Of a stretch of 64,000 nt of DNA, positions 31,171 through 42,119 are shown piece after piece. The stretch lies in contig OX155976.1 in the NCBI GenBank assembly GCA_944548615.1, forward strand, positions 7,397,822-7,461,821, given 5' to 3'. Position numbers and translations under genes: made by a program. Source of the stretch: Micropterix aruncella (taxonomy: Eukaryota; Arthropoda; Insecta; Lepidoptera; Micropterigidae). Below the pieces are notes generated by a model. That model did no database searches, was not told where the DNA came from, and saw nothing but the letters and a program-made list of their open reading frames with translations. How positions within the stretch are numbered: position 1 is the stretch's first letter; every line of letters begins with the position of its first letter.

Positions 31171-31932
31171 CAGAGTTGGACCAAAATTTAGTCGACTAAC
31201 GATTGACGATTGACGATTGACGATTGATGATTGAATAGGTTAATCGCGATTCACGACTTGCGATTGATTTGTTTAATCGTCGATCGGCGACTAACAATTG
31301 ATAAGTTTAGTCGCCGATTAACGATTAAACGTTTGCAATAGATATTCTCGACGGCGGTCAACTTCAGTTTTGCGTTTTTTTTGTTGGTCGACCGCGACCC
31401 GCGACCGCGAACGCGCCCGCAAGTTAGTCGTGATTGACGATTGACGATTAACGACTAATTAATTTAGTCGCGATTACTTCAATCGTGATTAACGTTAAGT
31501 CGCGACTAAATCAAAGCTGACTAAATCAATCGTGATTGATTAGTTGATTGAAATATTCAATCGATTGACCCAACACTGTTTTCAGGTAAACCTTTACTGA
31601 AAATAGTGTTGAAATCCGCGACTAACAATTGATAAGTTTCAATCGTTAGTCGCCGATTGACGATTAAACGTTTGCAATAGATATTCTCGACGGCGGTCAA
31701 CTTCAGTTTTGCGTGTTTTCGTCGGTCGACCGCGACCGCGACCGCGAACGCGCCCGCGACCGCGAACGCGATCGCAAGTTAGTCGCGATTGACGATTGAT
31801 GATTAACGACTAATTAATTTAGTCGCGATTACTTCAATCGTGATTAACGTTAGTCGCGACTAAATCAATCGTGACTAAATCAATCGTGAATGATTAGTTG
31901 ATTGAAATATTCAATCGATTGACCCAACACTG
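31171..31932. mobile_element. hAT-like MITE, tandemly duplicated
   Basis: Ends CAGAGTTGGACCAAA (31171) and, inverted, CAGTGTTGGGTCAATC (ending 31578 and again 31932). The interior is built from GATTGACGATTGACGATT-like short repeats and palindromic CGATTAATCG-type strings, with GC-rich CGACCGCGACCGCGAACG. The block 31270-31578 is duplicated at about 31617-31932. Eight bases flanking the first unit (TTCCCAGG and TTTTCAGG) agree at six positions, compatible with an old hAT TSD. Confidence 0.55.
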
Positions 31933-32370
31933 TTTTCCAGGTATACCTTTTACCATTTTATAAAAGCGAATATCTTCCTTTCACATAAAATTGCTTTAGC
32001 TTTTTGATTCGACGAACACTGCATCATTTCTTATTAAAAACGCAATAAACACTGTTCAAACAAACTATAATTCCATTTATAACTAAGAAATGGAGCATTG
32101 GTATGCATATTATTAGAGTAAATATAACCCAAAGAGTAAATTTAGTTGGAGAATAGAGGAAGGAAGTTATACGGAAGTCGCTCTTCCGTAAGCCTTTAAT
32201 GAGGTAGAACGCCGTATTTAACGTGACATTGCCCCCCTAGTTTTAATAACTGGAACCTACCACGCCAGGGACAGTTATGATTTATTAAAATAATAGTAAT
32301 TATATTCTAGAACATTTCGGAGTTTCATTTGGTGGTCTTATCTATGTAGGAAAAGAAAATTACTTTATTA
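31933..32370. other. No gene recognised
   Basis: AT-rich, unassigned. Confidence 0.35.
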
Positions 32371-32790
32371 TACGACTGCCCAACAAAAAAGAGTGTAATG
32401 TGTTCAGGGTTCATTTATGTATGTTTTCCGTTTCTTTATTCCACCATAACTTCTAAACGCTCGAGCCGATTTAGAATTATATGGTATTGTTAGAATCGAT
32501 ATGTCATCTCGAGTGTCATAGCATTGATTTTAAAATCAATGGTCATAGGGTAATATGACTGTCCAAATATTAAGTAAATAGTTGTCTAAATATCCAAATC
32601 TCCAAATGTAAATAAATTAACATAAATATATCATGTTTCACGTCAAATGAAAGGTCTGATTTAGTACATTCCGAAAAAAATATATGTATCTATATGGATA
32701 TATAAGTACATAACACAAATATTTCATAAAAAAACTGTAATGTAAAATAATTATAAATACAGTAGTTCACTTTGTGTAATGGCAGTCGTG
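32371..32790 (+). mobile_element. Family E MITE, copy 1
   Basis: Starts TACGACTGCCCAACAAAAAAG and ends TTGTGTAATGGCAGTCGTG, so the ends share ACGACTGCC in inverted form. A second, heavily invaded copy runs in reverse from 38360 to 33723. The ends flanked by TA in copy 2 suggest a Tc1/mariner-type origin, but no transposase is left. Non-coding. Confidence 0.55.
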
Positions 32791-32801
32791 TTTTTTATTC
32801 A

Positions 32802-33692
<891 letters not shown>

Positions 33693-33859
33693 ATAAATAT
33701 AATTAATATAAGGATTAAAAAACACGACTGGCATCACAAAAAGTAAACTTATTTATAATTAGGGTTGACCGTTTAAGGGTGGAGTAATTAGTTAGGGTAG
33801 ATCGTTTTTTTCCCTTCAGAATTTTAAAACCTCCCTATGCGAAAAAGATGTATTATGGT

Positions 33860-34678
33860 TATAAATAGGATAGAAAACGAATTTACCGCGTGAAATTTGT
33901 AGGACCCGACGTTTCGGTGACGTTGCAGCCGCCGTTGTCTAGGGTAAACTGAAGAGCTGTCAGTCCGTTGTTTTGCGGGTAGGCCGCAAACCGCTGCCGC
34001 CACTGCGTAGGTTATAACGGTGGTGGGGGGCCGGGCTCGGAGCGCGGGAATTTTTAAAATCCGTCTTGCACACAACACTCACTGTATCCTGTTTTACGTC
34101 TTTGCGTTCGGCGTTCGGCGGCGGGAACATTTTAAGAAGAGGGTTCCACGTAGAAGAAGAGAGTTTGTAGCCGTCATCTCTATTGAAGTTCGGAGTTCTT
34201 CTTATTTCAATGGCTTCCCGGATCATGCGAGGAAAGTAGAAAATCCCATTGTTCTATCCAAGGAACAATTCTACTTTCCTCGCATGATCCGGGAAGCCAT
34301 TGAAATAAGAAGAACTCCGAACTTCAATAGAGATGACGGCTACAAACTCTCTTCTACGTGGAACCCTCTTCTTAAAATGTTCCCGCCGCCGAACGCCGAA
34401 CGCAAAGACGTAAAACAGGATACAGTGAGTGTTGTGTGCAAGACGGATTTTAAAAATTCCCGCGCTCCGAGCCCGGCCCCCCACCACCGTTATAACCTAC
34501 GCAGTGGCGGCAGCGGTTTGCGGCCTACCCGCAAAACAACGGACTGACAGCTCTTCAGTTTACCCTAGACAACGGCGGCTGCAACGTCACCGAAACGTCG
34601 GGTCCTACAAATTTCACGCGGTAAATTCGTTTTCTATCCTATTTATAATGTCAAACAACCGCGATAGTCTTCGATTTC
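33860..34678 (+). mobile_element. Penelope-like element, head-to-head palindromic insertion, 12-bp TSD
   Basis: ATGTATTATGGT flanks both sides (33848-33859 and 34679-34690). Inside, arms of 382 and 379 bases (33860-34241 and 34269-34647) are inverted copies that differ almost only by three bases in an AGA run, around a 27-base spacer. Each arm holds the 3' end of a Penelope-like ORF. The right end extends 31 bases further (GTCAAACAACCGCGATAGTC). The element at 36109-36692 has the same asymmetric layout. Confidence 0.75.
34140..34550 (+). pseudogene. Penelope-like GIY-YIG-type C-terminus, present in both arms
   Basis: In the right arm the plus-strand frame reads YFPRMIREAIEIRR, then NFNRDDGYKLS and STWNPLL, like the end of the GIY-YIG endonuclease region in insect Penelope-like proteins (REAIEI...NRDxG..LS..W.PL). 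The left arm encodes the same residues on the minus strand. The RT and the GIY-YIG catalytic part are absent, so no function remains. The apparent 175-codon plus-strand frame running across the spacer is a by-product of the palindrome. Confidence 0.65.
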
Positions 34679-34739
34679 ATGTATTATGGTGTTATTCATC
34701 CCCCTTCATCCGGAAGGGGGATGAAGTTTAGGTGTTCGA

Positions 34740-35290
34740 GCCTTTTATGGTAAAAGTAAAAGTGATTTCTGTTAAAGGGAAACAGGCATTTACTACTTTC
34801 TAATGTTTATATTATTAAATGTAGTAAATAAAGTGCAATTATGCAGTCTGGATTCACCCACACAGGATGCGTCCCGAATGTACTCGATCGCTGTTTGCAT
34901 ATCGGTCTAATTATCATGGTAAGTAAAAGTATATAGTAAAAGACCGAGTCAATGGCGGTATAACCATTCCCAACTGGGCAACCGGTTGAAGAGGTCTTAT
35001 TGGCCTAAGGTCCTAAATGGGTCTAAAATGTCTGGTGCAGAAGGCAACAGGAGACCACAGCACTGCACTATATATCCCTAGTAGTTAGCAATGGAAAAGT
35101 CAAAAGTAGCCATGGCCCCGACTGCCCGGCGGCCTTTTAATGGGGCAGGGGTGCTAAGAATCCTCGGATAGAAAACTGGACCGGGATCACAAGTATGGAA
35201 CACTTTTCCGGATGGCGCAAGACCGACAAAAGTATTCAGAGCTAACGGCCAACCTACAGTAATGGAGAGGCACTTCGAGAAGAAGAAGAA
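34740..35290 (+). mobile_element. Probable LINE 3' end with GAA tail, plus unassigned flank
   Basis: 34940-35290 has balanced composition and ends GAGAAGAAGAAGAAG, as RTE-type tails do. The string GGATGGCGCAAGACCGACAAAAG could be the degenerate end of an RT (MAQDRQKYSELT). No TSD found. 34740-34930 has AAAAGTAAAAG hexamer-like strings, as in the tail at 28572. Confidence 0.35.
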
Positions 35291-35699
35291 GAATGTTTAT
35301 TTGAGAGGACACATACTTGTAACCATTCGGTTACAATAAAACATTCTGACACCTATACTAGCTTTTTTTTAGAATAAAATCAAGAAAAACCAAAAAAAAC
35401 CCGTCGAAATTACAGTGAACGGTAATCATTTTTAGTGTTAAAAACTGGCATGAGGTTTCGTGATTCCAGGCGATTTCTTATAAACCTATCTCCATATGGT
35501 CTACAGAAACCACCAGATGTTTCCCTGACTATTTTAAGGATTCGTTCTGTAGTTTAGTGGGGCAAGGAAAGCCTTTGATCGGGTTTTTCCGCGTGGTCGG
35601 GTCGTGTCGTGGAGAGGACTTCAAACGTACCGCTTTCGTCTTTTGAAGAGATGGCAGGTTGAAATAGGATTCAGAAAAACTGAACTTGCCACCATATCT
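35291..35699. other. No gene recognised
   Basis: Balanced to AT-rich; GGTTTTTCCGCGTGGTCGG lies in a GC-richer patch. No protein or repeat partner seen. Confidence 0.35.
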
Positions 35700-35985
35700 G
35701 TCTGAAGTAGAGTCGGCAGGATGAAGGTATCCTAAAGGTTAATTCCGGACTGAAATATCCTGCCAGAACTGATAGCCGATAGAACTGATAGTGTGGTAGC
35801 CGACTGGGCTACCTTTCTAAAACCTCGCCGTAAGGTGTTGGACTCTGGCGGGCTCGTAGCTTTGCTGGACTGTAGGTTTGTACAGTCCTAAAGTCTTCTA
35901 CGCTCATCCAACGGCTGAAATAACGACCACATATTGTTATACTAGCCTGAAGTGACGGTTCGACTGTTATAGTCGACACTGCCCA
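35700..35985 (-). repeat. Family A repeat, subfamily A2, head-side part
   Basis: GAAGGTATCCTAAAGGTTAATTCC, GCCGTAAGGTGTTGGACTC and GGTTCGACTGTTATAGTCGAC are the A2 landmarks on the plus strand. Only the half near the head remains. A GATAGAACTGATAG-like block is duplicated. Confidence 0.65.
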
Positions 35986-35987
35986 AA

Positions 35988-36032
35988 TTATATCCTATTT
36001 ATAATGTCAAACCGCGATGGTCTTCGATTTTA
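35988..36032 (+). mobile_element. Penelope-like 3'-end scrap
   Basis: ATATCCTATTTATAATGTC then AAACCGCGATGGTCTTCGATTTT is the 3' end shared by the larger elements. Confidence 0.6.
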
Positions 36033-36108
36033 AATTTTATTTAATTTCATTTGCCTAATCAATTGGCCCTAATATAATGTTGTGAAAACTCTGGTATGCA
36101 TCAGAAAC

Positions 36109-36692
36109 ATTATAAATAGGATAGAAAACGAATTTACCGCGTGAAATTTGTAGGACCCGACGTTTCGGTGACGTTGCAGCCGCCGTTGTCTAGGGTAGAC
36201 TGAAGAGCTGTCAGTCCGTTGTTTTGCGGGTAGGTCGCAAACCGCTGCCGCCACTGCGTAGGTTATAACGGTGGTGGGGGCCCGGGCTCGGAGCGCGGGA
36301 ATTTTGAAAATCCATCTTGCACACAACACTCACTGTATCCTGTTTTACGTCTTTGCGTTCGGCGTTCGGCGGCGGGAACATTTAAAATTAAATGTTCCAG
36401 CCGCCGAACGCCGAACACAAAGACGTAAAACAGGATACAGTGAGTGTTGTGTGCAAGACGGATTTTCAAAATTCCCGCGCTCCGAGCCCGGCCCCCCACC
36501 ACCGTTATAACCTACGCAGTGGCGGCAGCGGTTTGCGGCCTACCCGCAAAACAACGGACTGACAGCTCTTCAGTCTACCCTAGACAACGGCGGCTGCAAC
36601 GTCACCGAAACGTCGGGTCCTACAAATTTCACTCGGTAAATTCGTTTTCTATCCTATTTATAATGTCAAACAACCGCGATAGTCTTCGATTT
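36109..36692 (+). mobile_element. Penelope-like element, second palindromic insertion, 12-bp TSD
   Basis: TGCATCAGAAAC flanks it (36097-36108 and 36693-36704). The arms are about 277 bases (36109-36385 and 36388-36664) with almost no loop; the centre reads AACATTTAAAATTAAATGTT. The right side extends past the arm to CTTCGATTTT as in the first insertion. The arms are shorter than at 33860 and do not reach the GIY-YIG-type residues. Confidence 0.75.
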
Positions 36693-36704
36693 TGCATCAG
36701 AAAC

Positions 36705-36870
36705 AGTTGCAAAATGACGTCATACTGAGTAGCTCTTATATCTCCGTCTGTATCGTTCCTAATTAGTGATTGGGGCGATTTTCGCAGCCCGAAGCATGCA
36801 ATTTCATCCATATACAAACGACGTATCTGCCGTTGGGTCGGTCGGTCGGTCGGATGGGTGCGGTGCGGAT
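36705..36870 (+). repeat. Local duplication with (GGTC)n, copy 1
   Basis: CCTAATTAGTGATTGGGGCG, CGCAGCCCGAAGCATGCAAT and the GGTCGGTCGGTCGG run recur at 37110-37320. The preceding block (AATATAATGTTGT...GGTATGCATCA) also recurs, and in copy 1 it is split by the Penelope-like insertion. Confidence 0.65.
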
Positions 36871-37109
36871 ATATAATGTGTATTTTTATATAATATAAAA
36901 TTTTATATAAATATATTTTTTTATGTGAAAAAACAGAATGTAAGCAACAAAATAAAGTATATTACTTCACATTAAACACTCTTTAATGACGCAATTGACA
37001 GAAATCGCTTTTTGGCATTATAGAAATAACTTTATTACAAATTTAGTTGTTTAGGGTGGAAAAACCGATATTTTCTTTATATTTTGGTTAACTTTGTTTC
37101 TTCAGTTAA
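36871..37109. other. No gene recognised
   Basis: AT-rich spacer between two copies of the local duplication. Confidence 0.35.
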
Positions 37110-37330
37110 ATGTCCCTAATATAATGTTGTAACAACTCTGGTATGCATCACCAATAGCTGCAAAAAGTCGACATAGCTGTTCTATCCTCGTGTCTGTTCT
37201 ATTCCTAATTAGTGATTGGGGCAATTTTCGCAGCCCGAAGCATGCAATTTCATCGATATGCAAACGACGTATCTGTCGTTGGGTCGGTCGGTCGGTCGGA
37301 TGGGTGCGGTGCGAAATTAATGCGCAAGTG
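37110..37330 (+). repeat. Local duplication with (GGTC)n, copy 2
   Basis: Uninterrupted partner of 36060-36870; GTGATTGGGGCAATTTTCGC and GCATGCAATTTCATCGATAT are shared. It shows the empty target site of the 36109 insertion in paralogous form. Confidence 0.65.
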
Positions 37331-37691
37331 TTTCCCAGCGACATCCTGAATTTTTATTAATTGCCGGGGAAGCTTTCAGCGATATTGGCCGCAGGCGGTG
37401 CGCCCCGGCTTGGCCCTATTATGATCGGAAGCGAAGCGCGGCCTATCCCTGCGGGCGGCGCGACCACCCCCCAGTTAACACGGACGAATACAAAGTAGAC
37501 AATTTGCGGACCACGCGGCGCGCGAAACATAGACGCCGGAACGCTGTAAATTCGTTATCGAACTATCGAAATATTACATCACAACATTGTTCGTATACAG
37601 ATTTGTAAAAATATAAGCATAAAAGGAAACATTGACAATAGACATAAGCGATGCATAATAACACATCTCTCTGAATCAGTTCAAACGTTTA
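37331..37691. other. GC-rich patch, then family E interior
   Basis: 37370-37530 is GC-rich (GGCGGTGCGCCCCGGCTTGG) with no recognised gene. 37600-37691 shares AACTTCTAAACG with the interior of family E copy 1. Confidence 0.35.
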
Positions 37692-38318
37692 GAAGTTATT
37701 TTTTTATTTTATTTTATTTGGCTAACAAACAGCGTTTATACATAACAAATACAAAATATAGCAATAAAACTATGACTAATTATATGTTAACACTATCTAT
37801 CTATAGTGTCTACAGTACGTATCTCCGTTATTATATTTTATTTATATATTTTTTTTGTAGCAGTGATTTAATATTATAGAAAAATAGAAAGAACAAAAAC
37901 AAATGAAAATGAAATTTTACACTGAGATTATAAACAATATTAATAATTTTGTACCAAAGATATATTTCAAAAAAACAAAAAAATACAAAAAACTATTCAT
38001 GTAAAGTGTTCAAGCGATTAATAGTCATTATATGCAATACGAGGGACAAAGGACTGATAAGATGAAAAAATATCAATGTACCCAAACCTATCGTTGTACG
38101 TTGTCATAGCTCTGTTTATTAGGGAATGCTTCGTATAATTAGAGTTATATCTCTTTATATAAAACAGATTCGGGTTCTGAGCAATGCGAGGAGGAGCCAG
38201 ATTGGATATCTTTTCGACCAGATACGCACTGTCAAAAATATTATTTATTACGTTGTAGAGAAACATCATATAATGGAGAAACATCATGGTGGAATAAAAT
38301 TGCAAAACATACATAGAT
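37692..38318 (-). mobile_element. Jockey-type LINE 3' fragment
   Basis: Minus strand, from 38318 to an (AAAT)n-type tail at about 37698-37720. The coding part is described separately. It interrupts family E copy 2. Confidence 0.6.
38018..38300 (-). pseudogene. Jockey-type RT C-terminal tail
   Basis: The frame reads LYNVINNIFDSAYLVEKISN, then APPRIAQNPNLFYI, then SLINRAMTTYNDRFGYIDIF. This matches the common end of Jockey-group LINE proteins (LF...G.IDS..L...I.F..P..R, then SP..R....YN.....DIF). The catalytic part is missing. Confidence 0.6.
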
Positions 38319-38373
38319 GAACCCTGGACACATTACACTCTTTTTTGTTGGGCAGTCGTGTAGTTATAAAAAC

Positions 38374-38412
38374 AATAGTACACTTTTTGTAACGACAGTC
38401 GTGTTTTTATTT
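38374..38412 (+). repeat. Family E end, solitary
   Basis: ACACTTTTTGTAACGACAGTCGTG matches the right end of family E copy 1. Its partner was not found downstream. Confidence 0.45.
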
Positions 38413-38818
38413 TTTTTTATTCTTCTGGTTTAGATAGTATTTCTATGCTGTAATATTTTATGAAAATGATACAAATATGCCTACATCGCCTAACCCACAA
38501 TTTGACGCGTTTGCTTAATGATATTTCAATTTTAGCACACGCATCCCTATATAATTAGCGAGCCGTGTTGTATGAAACGCCTCGTTAGTCCTTACGCCTA
38601 CCTTAGCCGAATCTGCGAAACCCTTTGAACTCACTCAAGGAACTGTTTCATACGATTCAGATCTGTTTTCGCTTGATTTAAGACGCTGCGTAAGATATTT
38701 CGGTTTCTTCGGAGGGTGGAAAGCGACCTGTTATTGATAGGACGACGGACGTATATTTAATTTAAGACGGAATGTAAGAGTCTGTGTTAATTTTATTTCG
38801 GCAGAGGAAAGTATTGTT
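38413..38818. other. No gene recognised
   Basis: Mixed composition; nothing codable or repeated identified. Confidence 0.35.
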
Positions 38819-39150
38819 AATGCAAGAGGAGGTGTAGAGGGGGGTAAGGGAAGACAGAGGGAGAGGGAAGGGAAGGGGGAGAAGGAAGGGTGGGTAAGGG
38901 CGGGGGGGCTGTGAAGGGGGGTTAATCTTAGGAGGAGGTTGGTGGGGGGGTGGGTAGAAATGTGAAAGAGAGGGTGGGTTGGAGGAAAAGGTTTGGGGGG
39001 AAGGGGTTGGGGAGGGGGTTGAAAGGTGGTTTAGGGGGGTGTATATGGACGGGGGAAGAGGTTAGGGGGAGGGGTTTAAATTAAGGGGGGGGGGGGTTGA
39101 GAGGTCTGTAGAGGGCTTAGAGGAGGGGTCTAAAGGGGGTTTAGGGGGTT
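38819..39150 (+). repeat. Polypurine G-rich low-complexity tract
   Basis: About 330 bases almost without C on the plus strand, made of GGG/GGGG runs separated by A, AG or T. Many sets of four G-runs lie within 30 bases, so G-quadruplexes could form. No coding. Confidence 0.85.
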
Positions 39151-39599
39151 GTCTGCTTGCCGAGTGTCTTGAGGTGACACAGCCGATTTTGAACGCATTG
39201 TGTGTATTCTTTGACGACAGCGCCCAAACGCTTCATCCGATTGATCTGAAATTTGGCAAGCAGGTATGATTTGATCATGAAAAGAGTTGAAAAGATCGGT
39301 CCAGCAGGGGGCGCGCTAGTCATCATTCAATCTCAAAATGTTGGTTTTAGAGACTTGAAATTCGGAACACAGATGCGTCGTAAGGTCGAAACCACATTGT
39401 TACATTTTGGTTGCAATATCTCTTATACAAGTGACAACAAAAAATCCGCCATAGATTTTATTTAAATATTACCGTCGGGCCGCCCGAGGCTAGCCTAGAA
39501 ACGAACCAAATTGGAAAATAGCCAGTTTAATAGCACGGTAATACTACAAAAATACTATTAATATACATATTAGATTTGCTCTTATAAACAAACACTATT
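39151..39599. other. Possible old mobile element, no gene
   Basis: TTGATCTGAAATTTGGCAAG and GGAACACAGATGCGTCG have the wording of degenerate Helitron-like repeats, but no termini were found. A G-run of 17 follows at 39601-39617. Confidence 0.35.
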
Positions 39600-39629
39600 A
39601 GGGGGGGGGGGGGGGGGTATAACGAGCGT

Positions 39630-39682
39630 TATCGATAAGACTTCCTGGAGTGACGGATTCGCCCGTTGTAGTCGACATCTCT
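39630..39682 (-). repeat. Family A repeat, head-side scrap
   Basis: GACTTCCTGGAGTGACGG and GCCCGTTGTAGTCGAC belong to the beginning of the family A body (minus-strand direction). Confidence 0.65.
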
Positions 39683-39699
39683 GAGTACACTGAGCATAG

Positions 39700-40185
39700 C
39701 TTTGGAAGCTAAAAGGGCCCGGTGCAGTTAGGTTATTAGGACCCTTATGTTAGGGTCGGCCCAACTCATGGGTCAACACCCATCCTGTAGTCTCCCAGAA
39801 TAAGTGCGAGCACGGGTAGGACTCTGTGCCTACGGGCCGGTTTTTCTGGTAAACGTCCTTCGGGCGCTCCTGGGCGGTTTGCGCACCGTGCGACGTCAGC
39901 CAATCGACTGTGCATTCCGACTGATAGCCGGGGGCGTCTGCATACGGCTTTGTTTCCTAGAGAGCGGGGGTGGTTGTTAACCAGCTTTAGCAACTTTGGT
40001 AACTGCTCTTGAAATGACCGATCGGCCGCCCGATCCCGAATTCTAGTCGGGCAATGGCCGTCGTGGTCCGCGATAGATTCGGTAGATATCGAATTACCGC
40101 TAACATAAGAGAGAGGACCGCGCAAGCGACCTCAAACCCGTAACACAATCGCTGTGTCTAGCGGTAAGGCGTTAGCTTCATACGG
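39700..40185 (-). repeat. Family A repeat, body part
   Basis: From the tail (AAAAGGGCCCGGTGCAG, TTAGGGTCGGCCCAACTC) to CGGTAAGGCGTTAGC. It contains the block CAGCCAATCGACTGTGC and an inserted TAACCAGCTTTAGCAACTTTGG near 39978. The start of the body is missing and a LINE tail follows directly. Confidence 0.75.
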
Positions 40186-40186
40186 G

Positions 40187-40815
40187 TGAGTTTATTTATT
40201 TATTTTATTTATTTTATTGGAAAAATCAAATTAACCATTTCCAATAAATATAATATTAAAACAAATTGGCAAAAACTTTCCTCCTTCATTCATTGGCTAG
40301 TGCTGCCCAACTGGGATATACTCGTTCCAGGGCAAGCAATTTATATTTTTACATTTAAAACGAGGGTCGATAAACCAACCAAACACAATAATAATAATAA
40401 TGATAATTAAAATATATATATATATATATATAATAATCATAAATTTATATAATAATAAAAATTTAATAAAAATTGCAATATTATATAGGAAATAGAAATA
40501 CTAAATACATTAGAATACACATATACACACATACATACATATTAACACAATATATGTTAAGTCAACTTCAACTTATTCTACTACATCGACCATGGCATGG
40601 ATAGATAAATGCTCTTCTTGCAACAGCCATTTATTTATTTGCTTTTAAACAAATGACAATTGTGGCTGGTTTTTATGTCACTGCTTAATTTATTATAAAG
40701 TCTTGTAGCTATGAAAGAGTAGTGTCGCTGTCCAAAAGTCGTCTTCATCCTTGGTACATTCAGATTATCACTCAGGAGTTGTCTAGTGGGTTTCGTATGC
40801 GTAATAATAAAAGAT
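40187..40815 (-). mobile_element. LINE 3' fragment with (TAAA)n tail
   Basis: On the minus strand coding residues at 40832-40635 are followed by an AT-rich 3' region and a TAAA run at 40187-40220. An ATAT run at 40410-40432 lies inside. Confidence 0.55.
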
Positions 40816-40832
40816 TTATTTTGTTTGGCCAC
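40635..40832 (-). pseudogene. LINE RT C-terminal tail
   Basis: MAKQNKSFIITHTKPTRQLL then FGQRHYSFIATRLYNKLSSD: the pattern TRxxLxxxLxxPRxxxxxGQRxxxYxxxxLYNxLP is the end of CR1/Jockey-type proteins. Only this end is left. Confidence 0.5.
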
Positions 40833-40960
40833 GAAAACCCAGTGTAGTTGGCGTAGCTGTTTCGTCCCAAGTCTGTACGTTTATCCCAGGGCTGAAAGAA
40901 CGATCATATACCACCAGCCTGAGGTGATAGGTTCGCCCGTTGTAGGTGATAACTCACAAT
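40825..40960 (-). repeat. Family A repeat, head-side fragment
   Basis: TTCGTCCCAAGTCTGTACG, GGGCTGAAAGAACGATCAT and AGGTTCGCCCGTTGTAGGTG. It lies head to tail with the LINE fragment on its left. Confidence 0.65.
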
Positions 40961-41295
40961 GCACCGAGTTCGCTTTTAGAGCTTCGAATAATCTATATAA
41001 TATACATATTATACTATTTATCGTACAACTATTTTGTGCACAAGCTCCTATGGTTCAGCTAACGAGCTAATAGCAAATATTCCAGAAAATATTCGCCACT
41101 GAGAGGAAACCTGGGACTAATATAACATTTTATGGTCGTTTGCAATTACCTTTTGTGGTGCAGATTTTGTAGCTGTTTTCTTATGAAATCAATCACTTTC
41201 TGTAAAAACTCAATCTTTCTCAATCTAAAAATATCAATCTTTTTAGGACCATATTTTTAAAATATAATTATGTGAAATAACTGAGACTCAACTGC
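40961..41295. other. No gene recognised
   Basis: AT-rich flank of the hAT element. Confidence 0.35.
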
Positions 41296-41394
41296 ATGTA
41301 GAGCAGGTGTACTCAAACTTGAACTGCTAGCGATCTACCTCAATATTGTAGACTCTGTGAAGGACTACCCCTCACTAGACTCCAATTTGTTCGG

Positions 41395-41957
41395 TGTGAG
41401 GTGGTGGTATCAACTTACGAGTTAACTCCGTATTGAAAGGCTGTTTGAGTTAAGCAGAAGGTATTTATTGAATCGATTGAAAGTTTGATATTGCCAGTTA
41501 TAACGCTTCCCGAATAGGTTACGTTGTCGTGAATGTATTGATGCGCGACTGCAGTTACGAGGGTATATGGATGAGGATTGTATTTGTTCTCCTAGTATCT
41601 TGTACTGGGCGCGGCTCGAGTCTGTGGGATTGCAGACAAATGCTTCGTGACTGGGAAAGATAAGGAAAGGAAACCAAGGAGCCGGACTTGTTGAGCGACC
41701 TCGTGAGAGGGGTGCCGAGTATGCCGTTGCAACCTTGGGGGAGGTGATCACTCGAGGAATGATACTTTGGTTGCTTTTTCGCCGGTTTTTATAGGCCGGG
41801 AAATGATGCAATCCGAAATATTCCGAGTAAAAGTATTGTTTCTTCGCGCTGATTCATCGCTGCACGAGTCAAAATTATAGCTGAATTGTGTCAGTGTATT
41901 TCACTGGAAATCGATGCATTTATTGATCGCATGTAACGGTACTTAAGGGCCGTTACA
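41395..41957 (-). mobile_element. Solo LTR-like sequence related to the LTR at 44047
   Basis: On the minus strand it starts TGTAACGGCCCTTAAGTACC and seems to end CCACCTCACA. A TATA box (CCTATAAAAACCGG) and the core AGTATCATTCCTCGAGTGATC are shared in order with 44047-44932. The start is a palindrome. No TSD was found, so the edges are tentative. Confidence 0.5.
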
Positions 41958-42119
41958 ACTCCGATCAATCGGCTCTGAGAGGCTGCAAATATATATGATG
42001 CATGATTGTCGTCTAGGTAGTAGGGTGTATCGTGGCGCAGGTATAAGTATATAGGAACGTTTCAGAATTTCATGGTCATGAATCCACAAAGAATTAGTAG
42101 GAATGACAGAAATTAGTTT

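Larger units (their letters stand above)
33723..38360 (-). mobile_element. Family E element, copy 2, filled with nested insertions
   Basis: On the minus strand it starts CACGACTGCCCAACAAAAAAG at 38360, matches the first ~75 bases of copy 1, is interrupted by a LINE tail (about 37692-38318), resumes at AACTTCTAAACG (37691, as in copy 1) and appears to end at AAGTTTACTTTTTGTGATGCC..CGTG (33723). The ~4.6 kb between include two Penelope-like insertions. I cannot tell how much of the interior is original. Confidence 0.4.

Noticed and set aside
34020..34547. 175-codon frame spanning the Penelope-like palindrome
   Set aside because: Most of it is the antisense of the left arm followed by the sense of the right arm; only the right part resembles a protein.
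33860..34678. Possible hammerhead ribozyme near CACCGAAACGTCGGGTC, as known in some Penelope-like elements
   Set aside because: The CUGANGA core was not found at a workable distance on either strand; a covariance search would be needed to claim it.
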